This document shows positions 63,732 through 64,000 of a stretch of DNA of 64,000 bases, piece by piece. Position 1 is the first letter of the stretch, and each line of letters starts with the position of its first letter. Source of the stretch: Bradyrhizobium sp. JYMT SZCCT0428 (lineage in GTDB: Bacteria > Pseudomonadota > Alphaproteobacteria > Rhizobiales > Xanthobacteraceae); the NCBI RefSeq assembly GCF_018131075.1, contig NZ_JAFCLS010000001.1, positions 124,001-188,000 of the forward strand. The letters are read 5' to 3'. The notes beneath the pieces are model-generated. The model saw only the letters and a program-made list of their open reading frames with translations. It was not told the origin of the DNA and did no database searches. The position numbers were made by a program, and so were the translations under genes.

Positions 63732-63920
63732 TTAGGCGACCATCGTCCGGCCGCCGCCGAAGTTGATATTCGCCCACGGCGAATAAAACTGCTTGACCCA
63801 GTTCAGGTACTGGATCTCGCCTTCGATCGCGCGCCGTCCTCCGCTCACCTGGTCGAGTTCGACGACCGACAATTCGACCGTGTCCTGCAGGCTGACGAGT
63901 TCATCCTTCCGCGTCTTCAT
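63732..63920 (-). CDS. Small peptide with double-glycine leader, 62 aa
   Basis: 62 residues from ATG at 63920, with GGAG 7 bases upstream; the longer frame to 63983 lacks a ribosome site. The leader (1-28) ends VELSVVELDQVSGG, and the predicted mature part (34 residues) is RRAIEGEIQYLNWVK then an aromatic stretch QFYSPWANINF and a Gly-rich GGGRT end. It shares the MKT start and CGGAGC upstream context with the peptide gene at 62837. Fits a bacteriocin/RiPP precursor; maturation genes may lie beyond 64 kb. Confidence 0.72.
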   Translation of the reverse strand: MKTRKDELVSLQDTVELSVVELDQVSGGRRAIEGEIQYLNWVKQFYSPWANINFGGGRTMVA

Positions 63921-64000
63921 GTTCTGCTCCGTTGGATAAGAAAGAAGGATCATCCTTCGATTCTTCCGGCAGGGTGCGGCCACGGCGGTTGAATTTCAGT

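Noticed and set aside
1..64000. CRISPR arrays, rRNA and tRNA genes
   Set aside because: No regularly spaced direct repeats and no tRNA T-arm plus acceptor patterns were seen; a hairpin near 15720-15750 resembles a T-arm only superficially.

Overview
The window is high-GC chromosomal DNA of an alphaproteobacterium, most likely Bradyrhizobium or a close relative in the Nitrobacteraceae. Support comes from the amidase-PBP1A-prfB neighbourhood beside an RNase E with an acidic S1 insertion, an aroQ-accB-accC/aat/DUF2155/NDUFA12 backbone, a coxMNOP-like oxidase, a B12-dependent ribonucleotide reductase (nrdJ), and dispersed palindromic repeats. Species assignment is inference.

Layout. 1-804: 3' end of a carbamoyltransferase. 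1.1-8.4 kb (minus): DMT exporter, 3-hydroxyisobutyrate-dehydrogenase-like enzyme, prfB with a programmed +1 frameshift, PBP1A and an AMIN/Amidase_3 hydrolase. 9.1-12.3 kb: RNase E with a long leader and a large His/Asp-rich insertion. 12.4-15.7 kb (minus): dctA, bioY and a PLP aminotransferase. 15.9-20.2 kb: M48 protease with TPRs, DsbA-like protein, an unrecognised protein and a DUF1236 protein. 20.4-22.8 kb: aroQ-accB-accC. 23-26 kb: a three-gene phosphorelay. 26-27.8 kb: a Bug-family binding protein and aat.

28-35 kb holds a cbb3 oxidase operon (ccoNOQP, a 72-aa membrane protein, a DUF2189 protein, ccoI, ccoS). An imperfect second copy of the last ~11 codons of aat lies just after ccoS, so the operon looks inserted at the 3' end of aat. 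35-43.4 kb: a ClpP-fold membrane protein, DUF2155 protein, SDR, alpha/beta hydrolase, NhaD-like transporter, GlxA regulator, DJ-1/PfpI protein and the NDUFA12 homologue. 43.6-48.4 kb: glycine-rich BA14K-like protein, DMT exporter, response regulator and hybrid CHASE3 kinase. 48.6-55.9 kb: an aa3-type oxidase cluster resembling coxMNOP with its own heme O synthase and a second DUF2189 protein. 56-61.5 kb: another DMT paralogue and nrdJ.

The last 2.5 kb is accessory. It has a TIR/deoxyribosyltransferase-like protein fused to two L7/L12-CTD-like modules, three small minus-strand genes for peptides with double-glycine leaders (two of them too short or too internal to stand out as ordinary genes), an SDR remnant and repeats. 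The peptide trio is the best candidate for an undescribed system; no exporter or maturation gene is visible before the window ends. Two near-identical CRP-type dyads, one before the ClpP-fold gene and one before a leader-peptide gene, are also notable.
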